Below are positions 1 through 5,425 of a DNA stretch of 8,846 nucleotides, piece after piece. A model generated the notes under the pieces. The model saw only the letters and a list, made by a program, of their open reading frames with translations, searched no databases and was not told the DNA's origin. The stretch covers positions 1-8,846 of the forward strand of contig JAOAAR010000061.1 of assembly GCA_026418755.1 (NCBI GenBank), in the 5' to 3' direction. This stretch comes from Planctomycetota bacterium (GTDB lineage Bacteria; Planctomycetota; SKW154). Position 1 is the first letter of the stretch; every line of letters starts with the position of its first letter. A program made the translations under genes and the position numbers.

Positions 1-480
1 GCTACGATGCGTATGAACGCCAATACAGGGGACTTTGAAATGGCGAGAATACCATTTGAACCAGTCTTGCACATCGCGGCATTGATTGGTGTTGTAGACC
101 AGAACATCAGGTTTCGGAAGAGATTCAATCCCGGGATACGCTTTTTTCAGAGGTGTTTCACCTTTCAAAAACGCCCCTATGTCGCTTGTTAAATAAGAAC
201 ATATGTCAGGTGAATAACCTAATGCATTCGCAATCGGAATATACTCGCTTGCAAGTCTCGTCGCACCAAGCATTGCACCGTGGTTCTCAGGATAATAAAC
301 ATAGAATCCGAATGCGTGCAAAAGTTCGGCAGGTCCTACCGAAGTACACCAAGCCACTTTTTTCCTCGGGTCTTTCGCTGCTGCATCCAACTCGTAAAAG
401 TAATCAGCCATTATCTTCTTCATACTTTCCGCTGCCTGAATTGGACGCCTTTTTGACTTCTTTTCCCCAGAATTCGCCAT
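1..480 (-). CDS. 2-hydroxyacyl-CoA dehydratase / benzoyl-CoA reductase-type subunit, N-terminal part
   Basis: This open frame of 160 codons starts at the ATG at 480 and leaves the window at base 1 without a stop, so only about the first 40% of a typical 380-430 residue family member is visible. The protein reads MANSGEKKS..., then KKVAWCTSVGPAELLHAFG (residues 40-58), YYPENHGAMLGATRLA (62-77), ICSYLTSDIGAFLKG (93-107) and VLVYNTNQCRDVQDWFKW (126-143). These match the HgdB/BcrB/BcrC (D-component) family. Such subunits bind a [4Fe-4S] cluster and, after ATP-driven electron injection by a separate activator, dehydrate 2-hydroxyacyl-CoA or reduce benzoyl-CoA in the cytoplasm of anaerobes. Cys45, Cys94 and Cys134 are the visible candidate cluster ligands. 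The start is supported by AGGAG at 487-491 (minus strand), 6 nt upstream. The partner subunit and activator would lie outside the window to the left. The exact substrate cannot be told from this part. Confidence 0.9.
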   Translation of the reverse strand, partial: MANSGEKKSKRRPIQAAESMKKIMADYFYELDAAAKDPRKKVAWCTSVGPAELLHAFGFYVYYPENHGAMLGATRLASEYIPIANALGYSPDICSYLTSDIGAFLKGETPLKKAYPGIESLPKPDVLVYNTNQCRDVQDWFKWYSRHFKVPCIGVHTHRS

Positions 481-812
481 CTTTCTCTCCTCAAAACTCT
501 TCACCATAATTATATTGAAGAGTCCCTAAAACCCCTATGAAAAAAGTTCTTGCCCCAATGCCCTAATCAAATCTGTTCCACCCATACCCTCTTTTGTCCT
601 ATGATGCCCTCTCCGCTTTATCGCCACATTAAATGTGCAGTTGCTACCTCCGAATTGCTCACTTATGTGGCTGTTAAACCCACTTCACTCCCCACCTGCG
701 TGAGAGAAAGCCCAACAGAATTCGCCATCTAAGCGCCGATTGTATATTGAATCTGCCACCTCTCAGGTAGTAATAAATGCGTAGACCGAATTCTCTGGCT
801 GCCCTCTGTCCG
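481..812. other. Intergenic stretch without a convincing gene
   Basis: These 332 bases separate two minus-strand genes. They hold the Shine-Dalgarno sequence and -10 box of the gene to the left. There is also a short inverted repeat, ACCT-CTC-AGGT, around 760-770 that lacks a T-run and is too weak to call a terminator. A 15-bp exact copy (716-730) of the sequence around the dehydratase-type start codon (468-482) is present too. The only minus-strand frame from the copied ATG (728) is 21 codons and has no Shine-Dalgarno sequence. The plus-strand frames here are low-complexity, Pro/Ser-rich and lack ribosome binding sites, so I treat them as noise. Confidence 0.6.
509..514 (-). promoter_or_regulatory. 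Probable -10 box for the dehydratase-type gene
   Basis: A perfect TATAAT lies on the minus strand at 514-509, 28 bases upstream of the ATG at 480. No convincing -35 box is seen at 16-18 bp: the hexamer at 17 bp is TAGGGG. The -10 call therefore rests on the consensus match and its position alone. Confidence 0.4.
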
Positions 813-2858
813 CTATTCAACTTCCAAAGAAGCGATATAATTCCCCAGTTCGCGCCGTTTATCCTCCTCTTCTTTGCGAAGTTCTTCCAACTCTCCCTCT
901 ATCTTATCTAACTCGTTCTCCTGCGCCTCCAACTTTGCAAGGTAACGAGTGTAGAGTTTTGAATCGCGTGGCACTTTTGACAGATTCATCCGTATCTGCT
1001 CCTGATCGTGGAAGAGTTCATTCTTTCTGTTCTCCAAATCCCGTTTCTTCTGCGTAACTGCGTCCAATCTTCCCTTCATCTTAAGCACAGCAGCGAGGGC
1101 TTCTTTTACCTGCTTCGACGACGCCTCATTGCTCGCATAGGTCGCTATTGTGGCGGTATCTAGATTCATAAGCGCAATGTAAGACATCTGAATCCGTTCC
1201 GTCAGCACTTCGAATCTGTCAGTAGAGTTTGGTGCCACTTTACGGCGGAATCGAAAATATGTATCCGTCCGCTCCTCAAACTTTTCTGGTGCTTTTAGTT
1301 GCCATTCTTTATCGCAAGGATGTTCGACAAGAACGGTCTTTTCAGTCTCTTTCTTGTTTTTGATAATATATTCCGTTTTGAGTTTCTGCTTGTACTCTGT
1401 CTGTATAGTGCCGCGACAGATTTTGACAGAGAAGAGGGAAGTCGGAACATTCTGACTCTTTGCTTCAACTGTGCAGGAGAGGTCCAAAGCATAACTTAAG
1501 AGCCGTTCCTCCCCTACCTGTAAATTCGGTATCTGACTATCGCCTGCGTAAACCCCTTCATCAAAAACCGTCACAGGTCCTGCTAATAGCGCCATCCCCG
1601 TGCTGTTCTTTATCTTGAACCCATTGTAAGGATGGGTTGGATGATTGTTACTGTTGTATATTGAGAGTTTTTCTGCTTCTACTTCTTGGGAGATTATTGG
1701 CAGCATTGCAGAACTCTGACGACCGATGGAGACGGGGATATTGATGGTGTAACGGAAGAGTTCGCCGACCCCACCGCCTGCTGCCTCCACCTTCAAAGAG
1801 GACTCTGCTGCTTCTTGAAACTCCTCCTCGTCATAATCCGCATCGGAGGGGGCTTCTCTCGCCCGCGATTCACACAATAGTGCCTCCTCTCGCATAAGAG
1901 GCGGCGCCGATAGTCTACTCCTACCCACAGCCTGTGCCTGACGAGGTCCGCTTCTCTTACTACTTTCAGGTGGTTCTCTTTCTATCGCTTCATCGTGCGC
2001 CACAGGGCGCAAACCTGCATAAAGTTGTGGTTTAACTTTCGGGCGCTCCAGATAAAGCGGTGTGTAAAGGTCCTGAATGAATGATATGGGACGTCCTGAT
2101 ACCAGAGAGAGCCTCACATCGTTCCAGTCACTGTCCGTCGTGTTCTCAACTATCGCCCACCCCTGCAGTAAAGGCTTATCCCCAAGAAGAAGCCGATAAC
2201 TCGTCTTCCAGACAGGTGATTCGAGGATATAAGAGACGCGCACACGCCGTTTGCCTTCGCCGACGAACTTGATTGAAACGCTCTTCTTCTGCTTGTTACG
2301 GCTCTTTGCCAAAACCGCCAGCGCTTTGGTCAAATCCTCCTGGAGACTCCCATCAAGAATCTGAATCTCGCGCAATTCGTTCACCTGAAGCGGCGTGATT
2401 CCTTCAGAAGTTAAAAGATTCAGAACCTCGTATTCAATGATATCCTTGCTTTCTGTTCTCCTTCTCTGAATCTCAACTCCCAGCACCGTTCCCTCGTGTT
2501 TCCCTTTTGGTGAAACAACGCTGACAGCAACTCCACGCAATTGGGTTAAAAGGCTACCGAGCGACGGATTGTTGGCGATGTCCAATCCGAATGCTTGGAG
2601 CGCTTTACCAGTAGGGTCTTGCGAGCCATAACTGACCGCCGAAACTTGTCCACCTCCGAGGTCAAGCACCATCAAACTCTTCAGAAGGTCATTAATCTGC
2701 TCTGCACTGAATGTCAACTCCAGCGTCGCATTGTCTGTAACAGTCCCAGCCCGACCAAAGTATCCAACACCACTCGAAAAGAGTACAACTTCGGTAATAG
2801 GAACTGCTTCACCGACAGACTCTTCTTGCTTCACTTTTCTGCCCTTCGGGTCACTCAT
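813..2858 (-). CDS. DUF4139 domain-containing protein with C-terminal coiled coil
   Basis: This 681-residue protein has an N-terminal beta-rich segment (about 20-55, ITEVVLFSSGVGYFGRAG) typical of DUF4139/MuiA-like proteins. A central segment (about 205-270) contains ILESPVWKTSYRLLL and GWAIVENTTDSDWNDVRLSLVSGRPISF, the hallmark of DUF4139. A charged, low-complexity and probably disordered insertion follows at about 285-360 (DADYDEEEF at 339-347). The beta-rich part resumes at 366-560, and a long Glu/Lys/Arg-rich coiled coil occupies about 580-675. No signal peptide or membrane helix is seen, so it is probably cytoplasmic. The biochemical role of the family is unknown; the name of one relative, 'mucoidy inhibitor', is not a mechanism. 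The start is set by GGAG about 7 nt upstream of the ATG at 2858, and the frame stops at 813 after ...ASLEVE. The gene appears monocistronic with its own promoter. The family call is confident and the function is not assigned. Confidence 0.88.
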   Translation of the reverse strand: MSDPKGRKVKQEESVGEAVPITEVVLFSSGVGYFGRAGTVTDNATLELTFSAEQINDLLKSLMVLDLGGGQVSAVSYGSQDPTGKALQAFGLDIANNPSLGSLLTQLRGVAVSVVSPKGKHEGTVLGVEIQRRRTESKDIIEYEVLNLLTSEGITPLQVNELREIQILDGSLQEDLTKALAVLAKSRNKQKKSVSIKFVGEGKRRVRVSYILESPVWKTSYRLLLGDKPLLQGWAIVENTTDSDWNDVRLSLVSGRPISFIQDLYTPLYLERPKVKPQLYAGLRPVAHDEAIEREPPESSKRSGPRQAQAVGRSRLSAPPLMREEALLCESRAREAPSDADYDEEEFQEAAESSLKVEAAGGGVGELFRYTINIPVSIGRQSSAMLPIISQEVEAEKLSIYNSNNHPTHPYNGFKIKNSTGMALLAGPVTVFDEGVYAGDSQIPNLQVGEERLLSYALDLSCTVEAKSQNVPTSLFSVKICRGTIQTEYKQKLKTEYIIKNKKETEKTVLVEHPCDKEWQLKAPEKFEERTDTYFRFRRKVAPNSTDRFEVLTERIQMSYIALMNLDTATIATYASNEASSKQVKEALAAVLKMKGRLDAVTQKKRDLENRKNELFHDQEQIRMNLSKVPRDSKLYTRYLAKLEAQENELDKIEGELEELRKEEEDKRRELGNYIASLEVE

Positions 2859-2895
2859 ACATCTCTCCTTTCAACAACGCCCTCACGCTGCTCCC

Positions 2896-2924
2896 ATTGT
2901 ATTAACTTACAGAATAGAATCCAA
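2896..2924 (-). promoter_or_regulatory. Sigma-70-type promoter for the DUF4139 gene
   Basis: On the minus strand, TTGGAT (2924-2919) is followed after exactly 17 bp by TACAAT (2901-2896). Transcription would start near 2889, giving a leader of about 30 nt before the ATG at 2858. Hexamer quality and spacing make this one of the better promoters in the window. Confidence 0.65.
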
Positions 2925-3067
2925 TCCAATTTTGTTGAAGGAGTTACAAGCGTTGTTCCCAGCCGCCGCCAACAACTTCTTATGGGCTAATCTTGAAGAA
3001 CTGATTCGAAGCGGCGATTCTGTCGTGTAGCAGAATGGGTTTTGGGAACGATGGGGTGGTATTGTGA

Positions 3068-3095
3068 TTGACCGTCAGTGTGCAATGACTAAAAT
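3068..3095 (+). promoter_or_regulatory. Sigma-70-type promoter for the radical SAM gene
   Basis: TTGACC (3068-3073) is followed after 16 bp by TAAAAT (3090-3095); each box matches consensus at five of six positions. Transcription would begin near 3102, about 29 nt before the ATG at 3131. AAAGGGA (3114-3120) provides the ribosome binding site. Confidence 0.6.
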
Positions 3096-3130
3096 AGTGG
3101 AAAGTTTCTTAAGAAAGGGAACAGCACAAT

Positions 3131-4006
3131 ATGTCGGGCAAAATCGGTTATGAAGAGGCGAGAAGGCTGTGCGAAGAGATGATGAAAAAGTGCCGTATGT
3201 GTCCGCTTGAGTGTGGGGCGAGGAGGACAGAGGGAAAGAGAGGCGCCTGCCGTGTCGCAGACAAGATGGTCGTTTCAAGCGCTTTCCTTCACTATGGAGA
3301 AGAGCCTGTGCTAGTCGGTAGTACGGGTTCGGGAACTATCTTCTTCTCAGGCTGCAACCTTCACTGTGTTTATTGTCAGAATTACGACATCAGTCAGTCC
3401 GTAAGAGGAGAAGTTGTAAGCGAAGATGAGTTGGTCAGGTTGATTCTTTATCTTGAGAGATGTGGGGCGAAAAACATAAATTTTGTAAGTCCGACCCATT
3501 TCGCCCTACCTATTTTATGTGCTATAATAAAGGCGAGAGAGAGGGGTCTTCGAGTTCCCGTTGTCTGGAATTCAGGAGGCTACGACAGCGTTGAAGTATT
3601 AAAAGCGCTGGAAGGCTGGGTTGAGATATATATGCCTGATGCGAAGTACGCGGACGAGCAAACGGCAGAACGGCTCTCAAGAGTCAGAAATTATCCCAAT
3701 GTTATGAAGGCGAACCTAAAAGAGATGCAACGACAAGTAGGCGATTTGAAAGTTGAAGGGGGGATTGCAGTAAAAGGGGTTCTGGTGCGCCATCTCGTGT
3801 TGCCAAACGGGCTTTCCGGTGCAAGACAAATCATAGACTTCTTGGCGGATGAAGTTTCTCCGAATACATATTTGAACCTGATGGCACAGTATCGCCCTTG
3901 TTACAAGGCGAGGCTCTTCCCCGAACTACGCGATTGTATTGACATCGGTGAATTCCGTCATCTTATAGAGTACGCGAAAAGCAGAGGCTTGCGATTAGCC
4001 CGATAA
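3131..4006 (+). CDS. Radical SAM protein, PflA/PflX homolog (COG1313-like)
   Basis: This 291-residue protein carries the radical SAM cluster motif CxxxCxxC as Cys75, Cys79 and Cys82 (SGCNLHCVYCQNYDIS). These residues hold the [4Fe-4S] cluster that cleaves S-adenosylmethionine to a 5'-deoxyadenosyl radical. Before it stand four cysteines, Cys21, Cys24, Cys28 and Cys40 (CRMCPLECGAR...GAC), a pattern typical of this group that may bind a second metal centre. SAM/barrel segments follow: NFVSPTHF (117-124), VVWNSGGY (144-151), VEIYMPDAKY (164-173) and VRHLVLPN (219-226). Length and motif order fit the COG1313 proteins annotated as homologs of pyruvate formate-lyase activating enzyme. The substrate of this group is not established, and no glycyl radical enzyme is adjacent. 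The start follows AAAGGGA by about 10 nt. The gene stands alone on the plus strand and converges with the repressor gene. Confidence 0.88.
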   Translation: MSGKIGYEEARRLCEEMMKKCRMCPLECGARRTEGKRGACRVADKMVVSSAFLHYGEEPVLVGSTGSGTIFFSGCNLHCVYCQNYDISQSVRGEVVSEDELVRLILYLERCGAKNINFVSPTHFALPILCAIIKARERGLRVPVVWNSGGYDSVEVLKALEGWVEIYMPDAKYADEQTAERLSRVRNYPNVMKANLKEMQRQVGDLKVEGGIAVKGVLVRHLVLPNGLSGARQIIDFLADEVSPNTYLNLMAQYRPCYKARLFPELRDCIDIGEFRHLIEYAKSRGLRLAR

Positions 4007-4043
4007 GACTGTCCCGACCACCATCTTAATACACTCTGAAGGA

Positions 4044-4072
4044 GTAAGAAACATCTCCCTCAGTTTCCTTAC
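4044..4072. terminator. Weak hairpin between convergent genes
   Basis: GTAAG-AAAC (4044-4052) pairs with GTTTCCTTAC (4063-4072) around a 10-nt loop, leaving one bulged base. It begins 38 bases after the radical SAM stop. No T-run follows on the plus strand, so it may act as a 3' end structure or weak terminator rather than a canonical one. Confidence 0.3.
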
Positions 4073-4153
4073 AAGTTAATAACGGCTTCCACTGTTCAAC
4101 ATTCTGCAAGAGAGAGAAAAGCCTGTTAAGAATGCCATTCTGCATCTACTCTG

Positions 4154-4171
4154 CTTCTAATAGAAGTTTTT
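4154..4171 (+). terminator. Possible short intrinsic terminator at the 3' end of the repressor gene
   Basis: CTTCT (4154-4158 region) pairs with AGAAG (4162-4166) over a 3-nt loop, followed directly by TTTTT (4167-4171) on the plus strand. It would stop readthrough from the radical SAM gene into the repressor gene, whose last codons overlap it. The stem is short and AT-rich, so the call is tentative. Confidence 0.3.
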
Positions 4172-4852
4172 GATAGCCCGGACGACAGGGTACATCCAGA
4201 CTATACTCTCGGAAGAGAGAACTTTTGGCGGATAGCGCGGATTCGATGCAGAAAGGACAACCTTATCATCACTTTTGTTGAAAATTTTACAGGTTACTTC
4301 ACCGTCTTTTGCCTTCACAACGACAGGCTTCCCTTCCTTCACTTTCCATGAAGGACAAACAATCACAATGTCTCCGTCGCTTAAGTAAGGCTCCATACTG
4401 TCCCCACGAATGCGCAACGCAAAAGCGTTCTCATCGGTTATATCAGGCGCTTCGACGAACTCGTCCGAATAACCAACAGGAAACATATCCTCATAAGCGA
4501 CAGGTTCTCCAGCAGCGGTGCAAGAGATGACAGGGATTCTTCTCATACGGCAGAAGATTTTATTATCTTCCGGCAAGGAGTACCGCTCAATCACCGCCCA
4601 GAGTTCTTCGAGGATTTTGTGACGGACCTCTCCGCTCTCTTTCTTACAAGAAGTATCCTGTAAGAAGTAGGCAGGAGAGACACCCAATGCGTTTGCAAAA
4701 ACCTCTAAGAGAGGCATGCTGAGTTGTCGCTTCCTGTTTTCAATCAAAGAGACATAAGCGGGAGTCTTACCGACAAGCTCCGCTAACTTCCGAATAGTCC
4801 AACCCCGCCTCAAACGCAACTCTTTAATCGCCTGTCCTATGTTCCTCATCAT
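4157..4852 (-). CDS. CI/LexA-like repressor: XRE HTH plus S24 self-cleaving peptidase
   Basis: The 231-residue protein opens with an XRE/HTH_3 DNA-binding domain at about 4-64 (IGQAIKELRLRRGWTIRKLA, then KTPAYVSLIENRKRQLSMPLLEVFANALGVSPAYFL). A linker of about 40 residues follows, then a LexA-type S24 peptidase domain from about 105. The self-cleavage pair is Ala114-Gly115, the nucleophile is Ser152 (RGDSMEP) and the general base is Lys189 (VTCKIF). The Ser-Lys distance is 37 residues, the same as in E. coli LexA (119/156). All catalytic parts are intact, so it probably cleaves itself when stimulated by a RecA filament and releases its operators. The XRE domain makes it a prophage/ICE-type repressor rather than a canonical winged-helix LexA. 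The ATG at 4852 lies 6 nt from GGAGG (4863-4859); the next codon is also ATG (4849, 9 nt spacing), so either could start. It is divergent from the operon at 5030-7437, which it very likely represses. Confidence 0.92.
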   Translation of the reverse strand: MMRNIGQAIKELRLRRGWTIRKLAELVGKTPAYVSLIENRKRQLSMPLLEVFANALGVSPAYFLQDTSCKKESGEVRHKILEELWAVIERYSLPEDNKIFCRMRRIPVISCTAAGEPVAYEDMFPVGYSDEFVEAPDITDENAFALRIRGDSMEPYLSDGDIVIVCPSWKVKEGKPVVVKAKDGEVTCKIFNKSDDKVVLSASNPRYPPKVLSSESIVWMYPVVRAIKNFY

Positions 4853-4884
4853 CCAACACCTCCGAGATTTTCTAACCGCTAATA

Positions 4885-4913
4885 AGTTTACAACATAGAA
4901 ACAAGTTTGTCAA
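4885..4913 (-). promoter_or_regulatory. Promoter of the repressor gene
   Basis: On the minus strand, a perfect TTGACA (4913-4908) is followed after 17 bp by TAAACT (4890-4885). Transcription would start near 4878, leaving a leader of about 26 nt with GGAGG. The -35 box lies within the operator-like sequence TTTGTCAACA (4906-4915), which suggests that the repressor controls its own synthesis. Confidence 0.7.
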
Positions 4914-4915
4914 CA
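4906..4915. promoter_or_regulatory. Operator-like site overlapping the repressor -35 box
   Basis: TTTGTCAACA differs at one base from the TTTGTTAACA found twice further right. A related sequence, AGTTTACAACA (4885-4895), lies 20 bp to the left, over the repressor -10 box, and may be a weaker site. Binding by the adjacent XRE/S24 repressor is inferred from position and repetition. Confidence 0.5.
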
Positions 4916-4942
4916 TTTTTTACAAAAAATTTTTCAGGATAC

Positions 4943-4970
4943 TTGACAAGTGTTTGTTAACAGTTATTAT
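4943..4970 (+). promoter_or_regulatory. Promoter of the HTH / ABC-GNAT / ParB operon
   Basis: A perfect TTGACA (4943-4948) is followed after 16 bp by TATTAT (4965-4970). A perfect TATAAT lies directly after it (4971-4976), but at 22 bp it is too far for the usual spacing, so the exact -10 is ambiguous. The spacer contains the palindrome TGTTAACA (4955-4962), a position where a bound repressor would block RNA polymerase. Confidence 0.65.
4953..4962. promoter_or_regulatory. Operator-like site between -35 and -10 of the operon promoter
   Basis: TTTGTTAACA contains the perfect palindrome TGTTAACA. It sits inside the forward promoter spacer, 47 bp from the site at 4906 and 34 bp from the one at 4987. 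A role as repressor binding site is inferred. Confidence 0.55.
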
Positions 4971-4986
4971 TATAATGTAGATACTA

Positions 4987-4998
4987 TTTGTTAACAAA
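4987..4998. promoter_or_regulatory. Operator-like 12-bp palindrome downstream of the operon start point
   Basis: TTTGTTAACAAA is a perfect 12-bp palindrome just downstream of the expected transcription start. Two further TTAACA half sites follow at 5004-5009 and 5024-5029, the second touching the start codon of the first operon gene. A dimeric repressor bound here would act as a roadblock. Confidence 0.55.
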
Positions 4999-5029
4999 AT
5001 ATATTAACACAATGGAGGAAAAATTAACA

Positions 5030-5425
5030 ATGGACTGCAAGACCTGTCTTAAGAAAGAGTTCTGTCAAGAGTTATGCAAGGATATGAAGAAAAAGATTCC
5101 ATCAATATATGATGGGAGAATCAATCATGGGCATTTGAGTTCAGAGGCTCTACATCGGATTGTGAGGAGAAGGTGGATTACAAAGGTGATTCTTGACTGG
5201 CGTCACATGCTGAGTGGGAGGCAACGGCAGGTTATTGATATGTATTACAACGAAAACCTCACGCAGGATGAGATAGCGAAGAGGTTGGGGATTGCTCAGA
5301 AAAATGTGTCTGTTTATTTGAGCAGGGCATATCGTGCGATTGCTGCTTGGAGTCGGCGAGAAAGGGAGGAAGAGAAGAATGAAGATAGAGATTGCCCAGA
5401 GAGCGTCCTTTCCGATGGTGAGTAA
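5030..5425 (+). CDS. Sigma-70 region 4-like HTH protein with N-terminal cysteine cluster
   Basis: The 131-residue protein has a C-terminal helix-turn-helix at about 62-105 (SGRQRQVIDMYYNENLTQDE..IAKRLGIAQKNVSVYLSRA). This matches sigma factor region 4 and the sigma-like regulators common in phages of Firmicutes and related bacteria. It has no region 2, so it cannot be a complete sigma factor. The N-terminus holds four cysteines, Cys3, Cys6, Cys12 and Cys16 (CxxCx5CxxxC), which could bind zinc or an iron-sulfur cluster. A charged tail (108-121) follows the HTH. I chose the ATG at 5030 because GGAGG (5014-5018) lies 11 nt upstream; the frame extends back to a TTG at 4988, but that start would fall inside an operator. 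It is the first gene of the divergent operon and its last 47 bases overlap the ABC-GNAT gene. A role as activator or regulator of the operon is inferred. Confidence 0.82.
   Translation: MDCKTCLKKEFCQELCKDMKKKIPSIYDGRINHGHLSSEALHRIVRRRWITKVILDWRHMLSGRQRQVIDMYYNENLTQDEIAKRLGIAQKNVSVYLSRAYRAIAAWSRREREEEKNEDRDCPESVLSDGE

Larger units (their letters stand above)
2859..3130. other. Divergent intergenic region with a possible coding remnant
   Basis: The region carries promoters for both divergent genes. On the plus strand a frame runs to a stop at 3030, and its last part reads LLKELQALFPAAANNFLWANLEELIRSGDSVV. A GAAGGAG sequence lies about 8 nt before a TTG at 2953, which would give a 26-residue peptide. 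The composition looks protein-like, but there is no recognisable domain and no strong start. It may be the 3' remnant of a lost gene or simply an open frame, so no gene is called. Confidence 0.35.

Noticed and set aside
153..509. Plus-strand open frame of 118 codons
   Set aside because: It lies antisense to the well-supported dehydratase-type gene, has no Shine-Dalgarno sequence and shows a Ser/Pro/Gln-rich shadow composition.
663..728. 21-codon minus-strand frame starting MANSVGLSLTQ
   Set aside because: It is very short and has no Shine-Dalgarno sequence; its start merely repeats the 15-mer found at the dehydratase-type start.
2595..3030. Plus-strand open frames across the DUF4139 start
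   Set aside because: They are antisense to the N-terminus of the DUF4139 gene and lack starts with ribosome binding sites; only the tail beyond 2931 is mentioned as a possible remnant.
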